A stretch of DNA of 64,000 nt from Microbaculum marinum (GCF_042646165.1 NZ_JBHRTC010000008.1), one strand, 5' to 3'. Positions 49,259-58,588 are shown, counted from the stretch's first letter. Numbers and translations: made by a program. The notes: generated by a model from the letters alone, not told the origin.

Positions 49259-50089
49259 TCAGGCGCCCGTAAAGACCGGCTTGCGCTTTCCGATGACGGC
49301 CGCCAGCCCCTCGCGCGAGTCGGCGGTCGCCGACAGTTCCGACACCGTGCGGGCCTCCTCCGGCAGGCAGGCCTCGACGCTCAGGCCGACACCGTTCCAC
49401 AGCAGCCGCTTCGTCGCGGCCAGAGCCCTGGGCGCACCCTTGGCGACAGACTCCGCCTTGCGACGGGCCGCTTCGGCGAGGTCGTCGTTGCCTGCAACCT
49501 CGGTCACCAGGCCGATCGACAGCGCTTCGTCCGCCGCGACGATACGATTGGTCAGGAACAGGTCGGCGGCGCGGCGCAGTCCGATCAGCCGCGCCAGGAT
49601 CACGGAAGCGCCGCCGTCCGGCGCCATGCCGACTCGCGTCGCCCCGGCCATGAACCTGGCGGAGGCGCCGGCCACGACGATGTCGGACGCGCAGACCAGG
49701 CCGAGGCCGCCGCCGCCCGCCGCGTAGCCGTGGACTTCGGTGACGACCACCGCGTCGAGCCGGATCAGGGCGCCGACCGCGATCTGCAGGTAGGAGGTCA
49801 CCTCCTTGAGGAAGTCCCCCAGCGCCTCCCCCTTCGCGGCGAACTCCCGCACGTCACCGCCGGCGCAGAAGTTCGGTCCGGCGCCCCTGAGGTGCACGAC
49901 GCGGACGCGCGGGTCGCGATGGCAGTGCATCACCGCCTCGTAGATCGCCTTCATCATCTCGATGTTCATGCCGTTCGAGGCGGCGGGCCGGTTGAGCGTC
50001 AGGGTGGCGATTGCTCCATCGAAGTGGAGCAGGACCGGTCCCTCGCCGATCCAGGTTTCAGGGCTTCCGCTTTCCACGCGCGTGTCCAT
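49259..50089 (-). CDS. Enoyl-CoA hydratase/isomerase (crotonase) family protein
   Basis: A 276-residue crotonase. LTLNRPAASNGMNIEMM, GAGPNFCAGGDVREF (oxyanion hole) and GYAAGGGGLGLVCASDIVVA are conserved. The usual Glu residues of hydratase are not both obvious: MAGATRVGMAPDGGASVIL carries Asp where the second Glu often sits, so isomerase, hydrolase or lyase activity on an aryl-CoA is possible. It lies between the dioxygenase beta subunit and the SDR in one operon. Confidence 0.85.
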   Translation of the reverse strand: MDTRVESGSPETWIGEGPVLLHFDGAIATLTLNRPAASNGMNIEMMKAIYEAVMHCHRDPRVRVVHLRGAGPNFCAGGDVREFAAKGEALGDFLKEVTSYLQIAVGALIRLDAVVVTEVHGYAAGGGGLGLVCASDIVVAGASARFMAGATRVGMAPDGGASVILARLIGLRRAADLFLTNRIVAADEALSIGLVTEVAGNDDLAEAARRKAESVAKGAPRALAATKRLLWNGVGLSVEACLPEEARTVSELSATADSREGLAAVIGKRKPVFTGA

Positions 50090-50108
50090 GATCTGCTCCC
50101 GCCGGCGC

Positions 50109-50672
50109 TCAGACGAGGAAGGACAGCGTGTAGATCGGCTTGTGATTGTTCACGAGGCCGACCTTCTTGCGCACCATCTTGATCTCGCCGTCGACGAAGC
50201 GCAGGCGATACTCGTTGCGCGCCGCCCACATGGTCTCGCCGCGCAGGTTGTCCTCGTAGATGAACGCATTGGCACGCACCGCCACCTCGTCGCCGGACCG
50301 CTCCACCAGCTCGACGTTGGAGATGATGCGGGCGAGGTTCGACGGCGGCGTCTGGGTGTGCCGGCGCCCGGTCTTCAGCTGGCCGATGCGCACGCCGATC
50401 CGCGAGCGGTTGTCGTAAATGATCGACATCTGCGTTTCCGGGTCTATGTCGTGACCGTTGGCGGGCACCCAGTAGGTGGCATCGTCGGTCCACAGCGCCT
50501 CCCACTCGTCATAGGCGTGGGTGTCCTGCAGGCGCGCCTCCATGAAAAGGAACTGCTCGATCCGGTGAAGCAGCGACGCATTGTCCTGAGGCAGCGGCTC
50601 GGCCTCGCCGGCTGCCCCGTTCGAGCCGTCCTCCCGGGCGCCGGCCCGGGTCGCGATCTGTCCCATCGTCAT
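50109..50672 (-). CDS. Aromatic ring-hydroxylating dioxygenase, beta subunit
   Basis: A 187-residue small subunit of a Rieske non-haem iron dioxygenase (NTF2-like fold). IEQFLFMEARLQDTHAYDEWEALWTDDATYWVP and NVELVERSGDEVAVRANAFIYED match the family. The beta subunit shapes the hexamer and has no metal of its own. It starts one base after the alpha stop (a second ATG, MGQIAT, lies two codons in). Confidence 0.92.
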   Translation of the reverse strand: MTMGQIATRAGAREDGSNGAAGEAEPLPQDNASLLHRIEQFLFMEARLQDTHAYDEWEALWTDDATYWVPANGHDIDPETQMSIIYDNRSRIGVRIGQLKTGRRHTQTPPSNLARIISNVELVERSGDEVAVRANAFIYEDNLRGETMWAARNEYRLRFVDGEIKMVRKKVGLVNNHKPIYTLSFLV

Positions 50673-50673
50673 G

Positions 50674-51960
50674 TCATCCTGCCATCAGTTCGAGATAGTG
50701 CCACCAGATTCCGCGCTGGGGAACTTCATCGGTGGAATGACCGACGAGAAAGCCGTTCTCGTCCGTCCGCTCGCGGTGCAGGCCCCTGGTAAGGGTGATC
50801 CATTCGGGATCGCGGATCGCCGCGCCCCGATGGTTGCGCTCGTACATCTCGGTGTCGTCGGCAAGCAGCAGCCCGGCCGGTCCGACGGATCCCATCGTCT
50901 GCTGGCGCAGGCGTCGGTTGAAGTCCGGCGCGCCCTTGAACTGCAGCGCCGTCACGTGCTGGACGGTTTCGTCGACGGCCAGCGGCTGCAGCACGAACAG
51001 CTGGATTTCGGCAATGAACAGGTTCGGGAAGATCATGATGTGCGGGGACCCGTCGATCATGATCTCCCGCGCCCGTTCGGCACCATAGGCGTCGCGCATG
51101 CCCGACACGTAGTTGGGCAGACGCGTCTCGTTGGTCCCGAACCATTCCAGGGGCTTGCCGCTGCGCCGCCATTCGGGCCTGAGATCGAACTCGGTATGCC
51201 CGTTGCCGAAATCGCGCGTCAGGGCGGTGGAGTCCGGCCCATAGAGATCGCCGATGCCGCTGTCGGTGACCTGGAAGACGGATCCGTGAACGAAGGCGGG
51301 ATGATATCCGTCCGTCTCGTTCTCCAGCATGAACTTCCAGTTGGCCTTGGTGCGGTGCTGCAGGAAGCCGGCGGTCAGCTTCAGTTCGCCCTCCGGGGAA
51401 TTGTCGAGAAGCTGATCGATGGAGGCCTTTGCCCCGCCGAGATAGTCCTCGAGCGACGGTCCGTCCTCCGCGAAGGAACCGAACACGAACCCGCGGTAGA
51501 TGCCGATTCGCGGCACCCTGCCGAGACTGAACTTGTCCCTGTCCTGCCCCTCGTAGCCGTCGGCGTAGGCATAGCCCATCAGCTTGCCGGTATTGGCGAA
51601 GGTCCAGGAGTGATAGGGGCAGGTGAAGGTGGTCCGGTTGCCGCTCTGGTAGGCGCAGAGTTGATTGCCGCGATGCGGGCATTTGTTGAGCAGCAGACTG
51701 ATCTCGCCCGTCCGATCGTGAACCATCAGCACCGGCGTCGGCCCGATCGCCTTGGTCACGTAGTCGTTCTTGTTGGGCACCTCGCTCGTGTGTCCGACAT
51801 AGACCCAGCCGCGGTACCAGATGCGTTCAAGCTCGTCCTCGAAGACGCGCTCGTCGTAGTAGAGCGAACTGTGGACCTGCGTCGGTCTGATCAGGTCCCG
51901 GTACGCGACGCCGTTCGCGCCGTGGCCGTTGGTGCCGTGACCGTTCGACAGATGTGCCAT
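50674..51960 (-). CDS. Aromatic ring-hydroxylating dioxygenase, alpha subunit (Rieske)
   Basis: A 428-residue catalytic subunit. The Rieske centre ligands are Cys94, His96, Cys114 and His117 (CPHRG and CPYHSW). The mononuclear iron site is within MLENETDGYHPAFVHGSVFQ (bridging Asp217, His220, His225). The N-terminus has an NGHGTNGHGANG low-complexity stretch not seen in most family members. An operator-like palindrome (52012-52031) is 52-71 bases before the ATG. No ferredoxin gene is in the window, so electrons may come through the flavoprotein at 57386-58588 with a distant ferredoxin. The substrate is unknown. Confidence 0.92.
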   Translation of the reverse strand: MAHLSNGHGTNGHGANGVAYRDLIRPTQVHSSLYYDERVFEDELERIWYRGWVYVGHTSEVPNKNDYVTKAIGPTPVLMVHDRTGEISLLLNKCPHRGNQLCAYQSGNRTTFTCPYHSWTFANTGKLMGYAYADGYEGQDRDKFSLGRVPRIGIYRGFVFGSFAEDGPSLEDYLGGAKASIDQLLDNSPEGELKLTAGFLQHRTKANWKFMLENETDGYHPAFVHGSVFQVTDSGIGDLYGPDSTALTRDFGNGHTEFDLRPEWRRSGKPLEWFGTNETRLPNYVSGMRDAYGAERAREIMIDGSPHIMIFPNLFIAEIQLFVLQPLAVDETVQHVTALQFKGAPDFNRRLRQQTMGSVGPAGLLLADDTEMYERNHRGAAIRDPEWITLTRGLHRERTDENGFLVGHSTDEVPQRGIWWHYLELMAG

Positions 51961-52011
51961 GCAATCGTCGTCCCTGGGTTCTTCATCGAATTCATCGGAG
52001 ATCGCCTTTTA

Positions 52012-52031
52012 TAGAACGATCGTTCGATTTA
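52012..52031. promoter_or_regulatory. TetR-type operator site 1 (dioxygenase operon)
   Basis: TAGAACGATCGTTCGATTTA, with the perfect inner palindrome GAACGATCGTTC. It lies upstream of the dioxygenase alpha gene. It shares CGTTCG and the flanking TAGA/TA with sites 2 and 4. Confidence 0.65.
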
Positions 52032-52133
52032 TTATATGGCGCAGCGAAACCGTGCCTGTCAAGGAAAAGCGGGATCATCGATAGTGGGCGCGGCGGGGTC
52101 CTGGAATCGCCGGCGCGACGGGCCGCATGCAGG

Positions 52134-53534
52134 TCACAGGATCTTTTCCGGGTTCATGATGGTTGCCGGGTCGACCGTGGCCTTGATCGCCTTCATGAGA
52201 TCGAGCGCGCCGCCGAATTCCATCGCCATGAAGCGGCGCTTCCCCTGTCCGATGCCGTGCTCGCCGGTGCAGGTGCCGCCCATGCGGATAGCTCTTTCGT
52301 TCAGGCGTTCGAGCGCCCCGTGCGCGCGTGCCATTTCCTCCGGGTCTTCGGGATCCACCAGGATCATCAGGTGGAAATTGCCGTCGCCGACGTGGCCGAC
52401 GATCGGCGCCAGCAGACCTGACCGGGCGATGTCGGCTTCCGTTACACCGACGCATTCGGCAAGCCTAGAAATCGGAACGCAGACGTCCGTCGGGATGCCG
52501 CGCGCATCGCGGCGCAGTTCCGGGAACGCGAAATACAGGTTGTGGCGCGCGGCCCAGAGCCGGTCGCGGTCTTCCAGCCGGGCGGCCGACCGGAACGGCG
52601 CCGCCCCGTTGGCCGCGCACAGCTCTGCAAATACCGACACCTGCTCGTCGACGCCCGCAGGCATGCCGTGAAACTCGACGAACAGTGTCGGCTCCTCCGG
52701 CAGCGCCAGACCGGAATAGGCATTGACGGCCCTCATGCACAGCGGGTCCATGAGTTCGAGGCGGGCGACGGGAATGCCCATCTGGATCGTCTCGATCACC
52801 GTCCGCACGGTGGCATCCAGCGTAGGGAAGTATGTGGTGCCGCTGACGATCTTCTCCGGCAGGCCATAGAGCCGCACCGAGAGTTCGGCGATCACGCCGA
52901 GCGTGCCCTCGGCGCCGACGAACAGGCTGGTCAGGTCGTATCCGGCCGATGACTTGCGCGCGCGCTGCGCCGTTTGGATGAGCTCTCCGTTCGGCAGCAC
53001 CACCTTCATCGACAGGACGTTCTGCTTCATCGTACCGTAGCGGACGGCGTTGGTGCCGGAGGCACGCGTCGAGGCCATGCCGCCGAGCGAGGCGTCTGCG
53101 CCCGGATCGATCGGGAAGAACAGCCCCGACGAGCGAACATGGGCGTTCAGCTGATGGCGCGTCACGCCCGGCTCCACCACGCAGTCGAGGTCGTCGGTAT
53201 TCACCGCGAGGATCCGGTTCATGTCGCTCATGTCGAGCGACAGGCCGCCGCGCGGTGCGTTCAACTGCCCCTCAAGCGAGGTGCCGCCGCCAAATGGGAT
53301 CACCGGAAACCGTTCGGCGGCGCAGATGACGACGGCCCGCCGTATCTCGTCGACATCCTTCGGCGCGAAGACGGCATCCGGCGGCTGGCTGGCGAGGTAG
53401 GATGTCGTGTGCCCGTGCTGCTCGCGCCACGTCGCACCTGTCTTGACCCGGTCGCCGAACGCATCGCGAAGGCGTCCGATCGCTACGGTCGCGTCGGCCT
53501 CCCGTTCCCGGGATATCACGCCTGCTCCGGCCAT
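52134..53534 (-). CDS. FAD-binding oxidase, GlcD/D-lactate dehydrogenase family
   Basis: A 466-residue FAD-linked oxidoreductase. The PCMH-type FAD domain has PVIPFGGGTSLEGQLNAPRGG and ANAHVR-like PGVTRHQLNAHVR, followed by LGGMASTRASGTNAVRYGTM. The C-terminal half ends with CTGEHGIGQGKRRFMAMEFG, the motif of glycolate/D-lactate/2-hydroxyglutarate dehydrogenases. It oxidises a D-2-hydroxyacid to a 2-oxo acid. GGAGG just before the ATG at 53534 makes it preferable to the GTG at 53546. It lies between operator sites 1 and 2, transcribed away from the PaaK-like gene. Confidence 0.9.
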   Translation of the reverse strand: MAGAGVISREREADATVAIGRLRDAFGDRVKTGATWREQHGHTTSYLASQPPDAVFAPKDVDEIRRAVVICAAERFPVIPFGGGTSLEGQLNAPRGGLSLDMSDMNRILAVNTDDLDCVVEPGVTRHQLNAHVRSSGLFFPIDPGADASLGGMASTRASGTNAVRYGTMKQNVLSMKVVLPNGELIQTAQRARKSSAGYDLTSLFVGAEGTLGVIAELSVRLYGLPEKIVSGTTYFPTLDATVRTVIETIQMGIPVARLELMDPLCMRAVNAYSGLALPEEPTLFVEFHGMPAGVDEQVSVFAELCAANGAAPFRSAARLEDRDRLWAARHNLYFAFPELRRDARGIPTDVCVPISRLAECVGVTEADIARSGLLAPIVGHVGDGNFHLMILVDPEDPEEMARAHGALERLNERAIRMGGTCTGEHGIGQGKRRFMAMEFGGALDLMKAIKATVDPATIMNPEKIL

Positions 53535-53641
53535 TCCGTCCTCCACGGCTTCCCACGTCCTGCCGCTACTCCAAGCGCCCCGCCGCGCCGTCGGCCTCTA
53601 GCCGGACGTGGCGCAACGCGAGGCGCAGCGGGCTCTTTACT

Positions 53642-53661
53642 TAGACCAAACGTTCGATCTA
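53642..53661. promoter_or_regulatory. TetR-type operator site 2 (FAD oxidase / CoA ligase divergent promoter)
   Basis: TAGACCAAACGTTCGATCTA, 8 of 10 pairs palindromic. It lies midway in the 213-base spacer between the divergent FAD oxidase and PaaK-like genes. Confidence 0.65.
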
Positions 53662-53747
53662 ATAAAGAGCCGCCACCGTCATCGCACCAGCGCGCGCAAG
53701 CGGCTCACGAAAGAATGCGACGTCATGGCCCGCAGGAGGAGACGGAC

Positions 53748-55070
53748 ATGCTGCACGAGGATCTCGAAGGGCTGGACTATCCCGCCATCTGCAAGCTTCA
53801 AAAGACCCGACTGGCCGAACTCGGTCGCCGGCTCGGCGAAAGCGTCGAATGGATCGCGCATTTCGGCGCGGCCGGCATGCATCCCGGAGACCTTGCGGCC
53901 GAGGACGGGCTGGAGAACGCGCCGTTCCTGGAGAAATCCGACCTGCACGACCACTACCCGTTTCCGTTCCTCACCGTGCCGATGAACAGCGTCGAGCGTT
54001 TCATGGCGACATCGGGGACCACCGGCCTGCCTGTGACGTTCGGCATGACGGCGAACGACTATCGGAGGCTGCTGCCCTATCAGATGAGCCGGATCCTGGC
54101 GGCCGCCGGCGTCAGGCCGGGCATGCGCGCCTACCAGGGCTACGGATACGGCCTGTGGATCGGCGGGCCGGCACTCGACATCGGATTCTCGGCCATGGGC
54201 TGCACGAACTTCCCGATCGGGCCGGGGCGCGGCGAACTCGCCGCGAAGTGGCTGCGCGACCACTGCTACGACGTCGCCTCGATGTCGCCGCTCTGGCTTA
54301 TGACGCTGCTCACGCATGCCCGCGAGGCCGGCATCGATCCGAAATCGGACTGGACGCTGACGCTGGCGATCCTGGGCGGACAGTCCGTCTCAACGGAGTT
54401 CCGCGCGCAGCTCGAGGACGCCATGCCCGAGGGCTTCATCAGCCATAACATCTATGGCACCACGGAGGCCGGCGGCCCGGTCCTGGCGATCTCGACGCCC
54501 TACACCCATGCCGACGACGAACTTCAGCTCGTCAACGAAGACACCATCGTCACCGAGATCCTCGATCCCGATACCCTGAAGCCGGTCGGTCCGGGCGAGG
54601 TTGGCGAGATCGTCATCACCACGTTGTGCCGCGAGGCATCACCGGTCGTGCGCTGGCGCACGCGGGATCTCGTGCGCCTGTCGGAACGCCCCTTCGACTG
54701 CCCGTCGGGCCGGCGCGGCATGCGCAAGATCGGCCGGATCATCGGGCGCAGCGACGACATGATTAAGGTGAAGGGCGTGATCGTCTTCCCCTCCCAGATC
54801 GAGGATATCGTCGCCGGCACGCCGGGCACCGTGAAGGAGGCCTGGCAGATCTACGTCGACCGCGAACGGCAGACGATCGGGACGATGTGCGTTGCTGTCG
54901 AATCCGAACGCCGCAGCAACCGGCCGGCCGGGCAGATCACTGCCGACATCAAGCGTGAAGTCAAAGCCCGCCTGGGCATCAAGGTCGAGGTCGACTGCTT
55001 CGACGAGGGCACGCTGCCCCGCTACGAAGCCAAGGCCACACGTGTGCTGCATCGACCGGACGTTCACTGA
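53748..55070 (+). CDS. Phenylacetate-CoA ligase (PaaK)-like aryl-CoA ligase
   Basis: A 440-residue adenylate-forming ligase. The motif FMATSGTTGLPVTFGMT is the AMP-binding P-loop, IYGTTEAGGPVLA the second core and WRTRDLVRLSE the hinge before the C-terminal domain, which has GRSDDMIKVKGVIVFPSQIE. It activates an aryl acid as its CoA thioester. AGGAGGAG lies just before the ATG at 53748; longer frames upstream are shadows. It begins an operon with the FMN dehydrogenase and RidA genes. Confidence 0.9.
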   Translation: MLHEDLEGLDYPAICKLQKTRLAELGRRLGESVEWIAHFGAAGMHPGDLAAEDGLENAPFLEKSDLHDHYPFPFLTVPMNSVERFMATSGTTGLPVTFGMTANDYRRLLPYQMSRILAAAGVRPGMRAYQGYGYGLWIGGPALDIGFSAMGCTNFPIGPGRGELAAKWLRDHCYDVASMSPLWLMTLLTHAREAGIDPKSDWTLTLAILGGQSVSTEFRAQLEDAMPEGFISHNIYGTTEAGGPVLAISTPYTHADDELQLVNEDTIVTEILDPDTLKPVGPGEVGEIVITTLCREASPVVRWRTRDLVRLSERPFDCPSGRRGMRKIGRIIGRSDDMIKVKGVIVFPSQIEDIVAGTPGTVKEAWQIYVDRERQTIGTMCVAVESERRSNRPAGQITADIKREVKARLGIKVEVDCFDEGTLPRYEAKATRVLHRPDVH

Positions 55071-55088
55071 ACCAGGGTACTCACTGAC

Positions 55089-56270
55089 ATGGAAGCAGCC
55101 TCGGGCCCCTTCAACGATGTCCTGAACCTGGAGGACATGCGGGAAGCCGCACGACGGCGGCTGCCCCGGGCGATCTTCGACTACATCGACGGCGCCGCAG
55201 AGGACGAGGTGTCGAAGCGGCGAAACCGGCGGCAGTTCGACGAGTGGGGCTTCGTCCAACGGGTGCTTAACGACGTCAGCGCCATCGATCTGACGGTCGA
55301 GATCTTCGGCAACCGGTTCGCCGCGCCGTTCGGCATCGGCCCTACCGGCCTTGCAGGGCTGGCCTGGCCGAAGGCGGAAACCTTGCTGGCCAGGGAGGCG
55401 GAGAAGGCGGCGATCCCGTTCTGCCTCAGCACGGTCTCCAGCGTCCGGCTCGAGGACGTCGCGGACGCCACCGCCGCGCCGAACTGGTTCCAGCTCTACA
55501 TCTTCCGCGACCGCGACCTATCGCGCAGCCTCGTGGAACGGGCGAAGGCTGCCGGCTATTCGGTGCTCGTGATAACCGTCGACTGCCCGACGGGGGGCAA
55601 CCGCGAGCGCGATCCGCGCAACGACTTCACGCTGCCTCTGCGCGCCACTCGGCGCAACGTGGCGAATACCGCGATTCGGCCAGGCTGGCTCCTGAGGCTG
55701 GCGCGCTGCGGCGCGCCGAAGCCGGAGAACATGGTGGAGGCGGCAAGGGCCGCGGCCGGCAGCGCCCAGGGACTGGTCGCATTCATGAACTCGCAGCTCG
55801 ATCCTTCGGTCACGTGGCGCGACGTCGAGGAGTTCATCGGACTGTGGGACGGGCCGGTGGTGATCAAGGGCCTGCTCAGCGTCAAGGACGTCGAACGCGC
55901 CGCCGAGTTGGGTGCACGCGGCGTTGTCCTCTCCAACCACGGCGGCCGCCAGCTCGACGGCGGGATCTCGCCGCTCACCGTGCTACCGGACGCCCGCAAG
56001 GTGGCAGGAGAGGCGCTGACCATCATCTGCGACAGCGGTTTTCGGCGTGGCACCGACATCATCAAGGCGAGGGCGCTCGGCGCCGATCTCGTCCTGATGG
56101 GCCGCAACACGCTCTATGGCGCCGGCGCCGGCGGCGCGCCGGGGATCGCCCACGTCATCTCGATCCTGAAGTCAGAGCTGACGCGCGCGATGACCTTGCT
56201 GGGCACCGCCACCATCGGCGACATTGCCGCCGAACACGTGCACTATCTCGGCGCAGCCGGGCACGTTTGA
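55089..56270 (+). CDS. FMN-dependent alpha-hydroxyacid dehydrogenase (lactate/mandelate type)
   Basis: A 393-residue TIM-barrel flavoprotein of the LldD/MdlB/glycolate-oxidase family. Lys260 (VVIKGLLS), His284 and Arg287 (LSNHGGRQLDGG) are the catalytic set and DSGFRRGTDIIKA is the phosphate-binding stretch. A 40-residue insert with hydrophobic character (TLPLRATRRN to RLARCGAPKPENM) matches the membrane-associated loop of mandelate dehydrogenase. It oxidises an L-2-hydroxyacid to a 2-oxo acid that the IOR-like protein could then decarboxylate to acyl-CoA. It starts 18 bases after the ligase gene. Confidence 0.9.
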   Translation: MEAASGPFNDVLNLEDMREAARRRLPRAIFDYIDGAAEDEVSKRRNRRQFDEWGFVQRVLNDVSAIDLTVEIFGNRFAAPFGIGPTGLAGLAWPKAETLLAREAEKAAIPFCLSTVSSVRLEDVADATAAPNWFQLYIFRDRDLSRSLVERAKAAGYSVLVITVDCPTGGNRERDPRNDFTLPLRATRRNVANTAIRPGWLLRLARCGAPKPENMVEAARAAAGSAQGLVAFMNSQLDPSVTWRDVEEFIGLWDGPVVIKGLLSVKDVERAAELGARGVVLSNHGGRQLDGGISPLTVLPDARKVAGEALTIICDSGFRRGTDIIKARALGADLVLMGRNTLYGAGAGGAPGIAHVISILKSELTRAMTLLGTATIGDIAAEHVHYLGAAGHV

Positions 56271-56299
56271 GGCACCGGACGAGCACAACGGGGAACCGA

Positions 56300-56650
56300 A
56301 TGATCGAACGGATATCATCGAACGACCTGATGTCCCAGGTCACCGTCTGGAACAACACGGCCTACCTGTCCGGCCAGGTCGCGCTCGACAACCGGGAGGG
56401 CGACCTCGCGGCCCAGGCCCGGGAGATCTTCTCGCGAATCGAATCTCTTCTCGCCGAAGTCGGGGCGGGGAAGTCGAACCTGCTCGCCGCCACGATCTGG
56501 CTGACGGACGTCGCCGACTTTCCGGCGTTCAACGACCTGTGGCGCGCATGGATCGGCACGGATGCGCCGCCCGCCCGCGCGACGGTCCGGGCCGACCTGA
56601 TGCTGCCCGGCCTGCGGCTGGAGATTCAGGTCGTCGCCGCCATTCCCTAG
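56300..56650 (+). CDS. RidA (YjgF/YER057c/UK114) family protein
   Basis: A 116-residue RidA-type protein. GQVALDNREGDLAAQAREIFSRIESLL and the C-terminal PARATVRADLMLPGLRLEIQVVAA are conserved, including the Arg of RATV. Members hydrolyse reactive enamine/imine intermediates or act in related catabolic steps. GGGGAA precedes the ATG. It is third in the ligase-dehydrogenase operon. Confidence 0.88.
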   Translation: MIERISSNDLMSQVTVWNNTAYLSGQVALDNREGDLAAQAREIFSRIESLLAEVGAGKSNLLAATIWLTDVADFPAFNDLWRAWIGTDAPPARATVRADLMLPGLRLEIQVVAAIP

Positions 56651-56733
56651 TCTGCGGCACTTCCCGCCCTGACATTTCCCCGCCGGCGACAGGGGCGACA
56701 CGGCAAATTGCATCGCCGCGACGCGCCATATAT

Positions 56734-56753
56734 ATGTCCGAACGATCAAACAA
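56734..56753. promoter_or_regulatory. TetR-type operator site 3 (tetR promoter)
   Basis: ATGTCCGAACGATCAAACAA contains the 9-base core CGAACGATC, the reverse complement of GATCGTTCG in sites 1 and 4. It is 20 bases before the tetR start, suitable for autorepression. It is the weakest palindrome of the four (6 of 10 pairs). Confidence 0.55.
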
Positions 56754-56773
56754 TTTTACGTTCAGGACATTCC

Positions 56774-57373
56774 GTGGCGAGAACCCGCTCTGCAGATTAC
56801 GACAAGATCCAGGCCTCGATCATCGAGCGCACCGCCACGCTGTTCGCCTCGCGGGGATACGCCGCGACGTCGATCGGCGACATTGCCGCGGCGAACGAAT
56901 GCTCGAAGTCCCGCCTGTATCATTATTTCAAGTCGAAAGAGGCGATCCTGTCGACCATGCTCACCGAGCATGTCGACAAGCTGCTCAAGGAGTGTCAGGA
57001 GACGCTGACCGACAGCGACGACCCGGTCGAGCGGTTCCGCGAGCTGATCGCGTATTTCCTCGAGATCTACGCTGTCTCGCGCGACAAGCATGTCGTACTG
57101 CTGACCTGCATCGACTTCCTTCCCAAGCGAAAGCGCAACGAGATCGTCAGGAAGGAGCGGCAGCTCGTCGCCTACGTCCAGGATGCGCTCGGGCGGATCC
57201 GGCCGGACCGCGCGGAGAATGCGGACAGCGCCCATGTCGACACGATGCTGTTCTTCGGCATGATCAACTGGACCTACACCTGGTACCGGTCCGACGGTGC
57301 CATCAAGCCTGCCACCCTCGCCGACCGCGCCGTGGACATCTTCCTGAACGGATACCGGAACACCGGCAATTGA
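56774..57373 (+). CDS. TetR/AcrR-family transcriptional regulator
   Basis: A 199-residue regulator from the GTG at 56774 (an ATG at 56708 would add 22 residues and overlap the operator). N-terminal helix-turn-helix: ATLFASRGYAATSIGDIAAANECSKSRLYHYFKSKEAIL. The C-terminal helical domain (ECQETLTDSDDPVERFRELI onward) resembles the PaaR/TetR_C group. It sits in the middle of the aromatic island with an operator before it and three similar sites nearby, so it is the likely repressor of the whole regulon. The effector is probably an aryl-CoA or aryl acid. Confidence 0.9.
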   Translation: MARTRSADYDKIQASIIERTATLFASRGYAATSIGDIAAANECSKSRLYHYFKSKEAILSTMLTEHVDKLLKECQETLTDSDDPVERFRELIAYFLEIYAVSRDKHVVLLTCIDFLPKRKRNEIVRKERQLVAYVQDALGRIRPDRAENADSAHVDTMLFFGMINWTYTWYRSDGAIKPATLADRAVDIFLNGYRNTGN

Positions 57374-57385
57374 GGCCGGGGCCGG

Positions 57386-58588
57386 TCACGCCAGCAGCGA
57401 CTTCAGCTGAATATCGGGATCCGCCACCCGTGCCGGATCGATCCTGGCGCCGCCCGCCAGCAGCCGTTTGGCGATCATGAACGCCTGGGCATCGCCGATG
57501 CAGTCCACTGCGATGAAGTCCTCGTCCTTGAAATACCAGTTCGACAGGCCCCGCCCGGTGCTCCGCGAGACGACCTGCGTATAGCCGCGGTTCAGGCCGG
57601 CGATCTGCAGCTTGGTGTCGTACTGATCCGACCAGAACCACGGCACCGGCACATAGGGCACGCCGATGCCGAGCATGTCGTCGGCCGCCGCCTCGGCCTG
57701 GTCGATGGCGTTCTGGACGCTCTCGAGGCGGGTCTTCTCCCCCATGAAAGGAAACGCCGCGCAGTCGCCGGCGGCCCAGATGCCGGAGCAGGAGGTGCGG
57801 CAGCGCTCGTCCACCAGGATACCGTTGTCGCAGCGCAGGCCCGCCTGTTCGGCAAGCGAGGTCTCCGGCAGCACGCCGACGCCAAGCAGCACGATGTCCG
57901 TGTCGATCCGCTTCCCGTCGTCCAGCTCCACAGCCGTCACGGCCCCGTCGCCGAGGACCTTCGAAACGGATCGTCCTTCCAGAATGCGCACGCCGTTTGC
58001 GGCGTGCAGGTTCCGGAAGTGCTCCGACGTCCGGGCGCACACCACGCGCGCCAGGATGCGCTCGGCCAGCTCGATGACCGTCACCACCATCCCGAGACCG
58101 GCTGCGACGGCCGCCGTCTCGAGCCCTATGAACCCACCCCCCACGACGGCCAGCCGTCTGCCCGGCGAAAAGCGGGCGCGCATGGCATCGACGTCGTTCA
58201 GCGAGCGCAGCTCGTAGACGCCGTCGACGTCGGCGAACCCTGCGGGCCGGGGCCGCGGGCGGGCCCCCGTGGTCAGCGCCAGCCTGTCCCAGGGCCGATC
58301 CTCGCCCCCCCAGCGCAGCGTCCTGGCAGCCGGATCGATCGCGACGACCGGTTCGCCCGAGCGGACCTCTATGCCGGCATCCCTCCAGTAGTGATCCGGC
58401 CGCAGATACAGGCGCTCGGCCTCCCATTCGCCGCTCAGGTACTTCTTGGAGAGCGGCGGCCGCTGGTAGGGCAGATGCGGTTCGGCTCCGTAGATCACGA
58501 TCTCGCCGACATGGCCCCCGGCGCGCAGCCGCATCGCCAGTGCCGCGCCCGCCTGGCCCGCGCCCACGATCGCAATCCTGTCGTGCAT
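57386..58588 (-). CDS. FAD-dependent ferredoxin/rubredoxin reductase-like flavoprotein
   Basis: A 400-residue two-dinucleotide-fold reductase of the BphA4/putidaredoxin-reductase family. IAIVGAGQAGAALAMRLRAGG binds FAD, LAVVGGGFIGLETAAVAA binds NAD and GIWAAGDCAAFP is the second FAD motif. The C-terminal domain has PWFWSDQYDTKLQIAGLN. The ATG at 58588 has GGGGAG upstream. It most likely supplies electrons to the Rieske dioxygenase via a ferredoxin that is not in the window. It converges with tetR (12 bases). Confidence 0.9.
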   Translation of the reverse strand: MHDRIAIVGAGQAGAALAMRLRAGGHVGEIVIYGAEPHLPYQRPPLSKKYLSGEWEAERLYLRPDHYWRDAGIEVRSGEPVVAIDPAARTLRWGGEDRPWDRLALTTGARPRPRPAGFADVDGVYELRSLNDVDAMRARFSPGRRLAVVGGGFIGLETAAVAAGLGMVVTVIELAERILARVVCARTSEHFRNLHAANGVRILEGRSVSKVLGDGAVTAVELDDGKRIDTDIVLLGVGVLPETSLAEQAGLRCDNGILVDERCRTSCSGIWAAGDCAAFPFMGEKTRLESVQNAIDQAEAAADDMLGIGVPYVPVPWFWSDQYDTKLQIAGLNRGYTQVVSRSTGRGLSNWYFKDEDFIAVDCIGDAQAFMIAKRLLAGGARIDPARVADPDIQLKSLLA

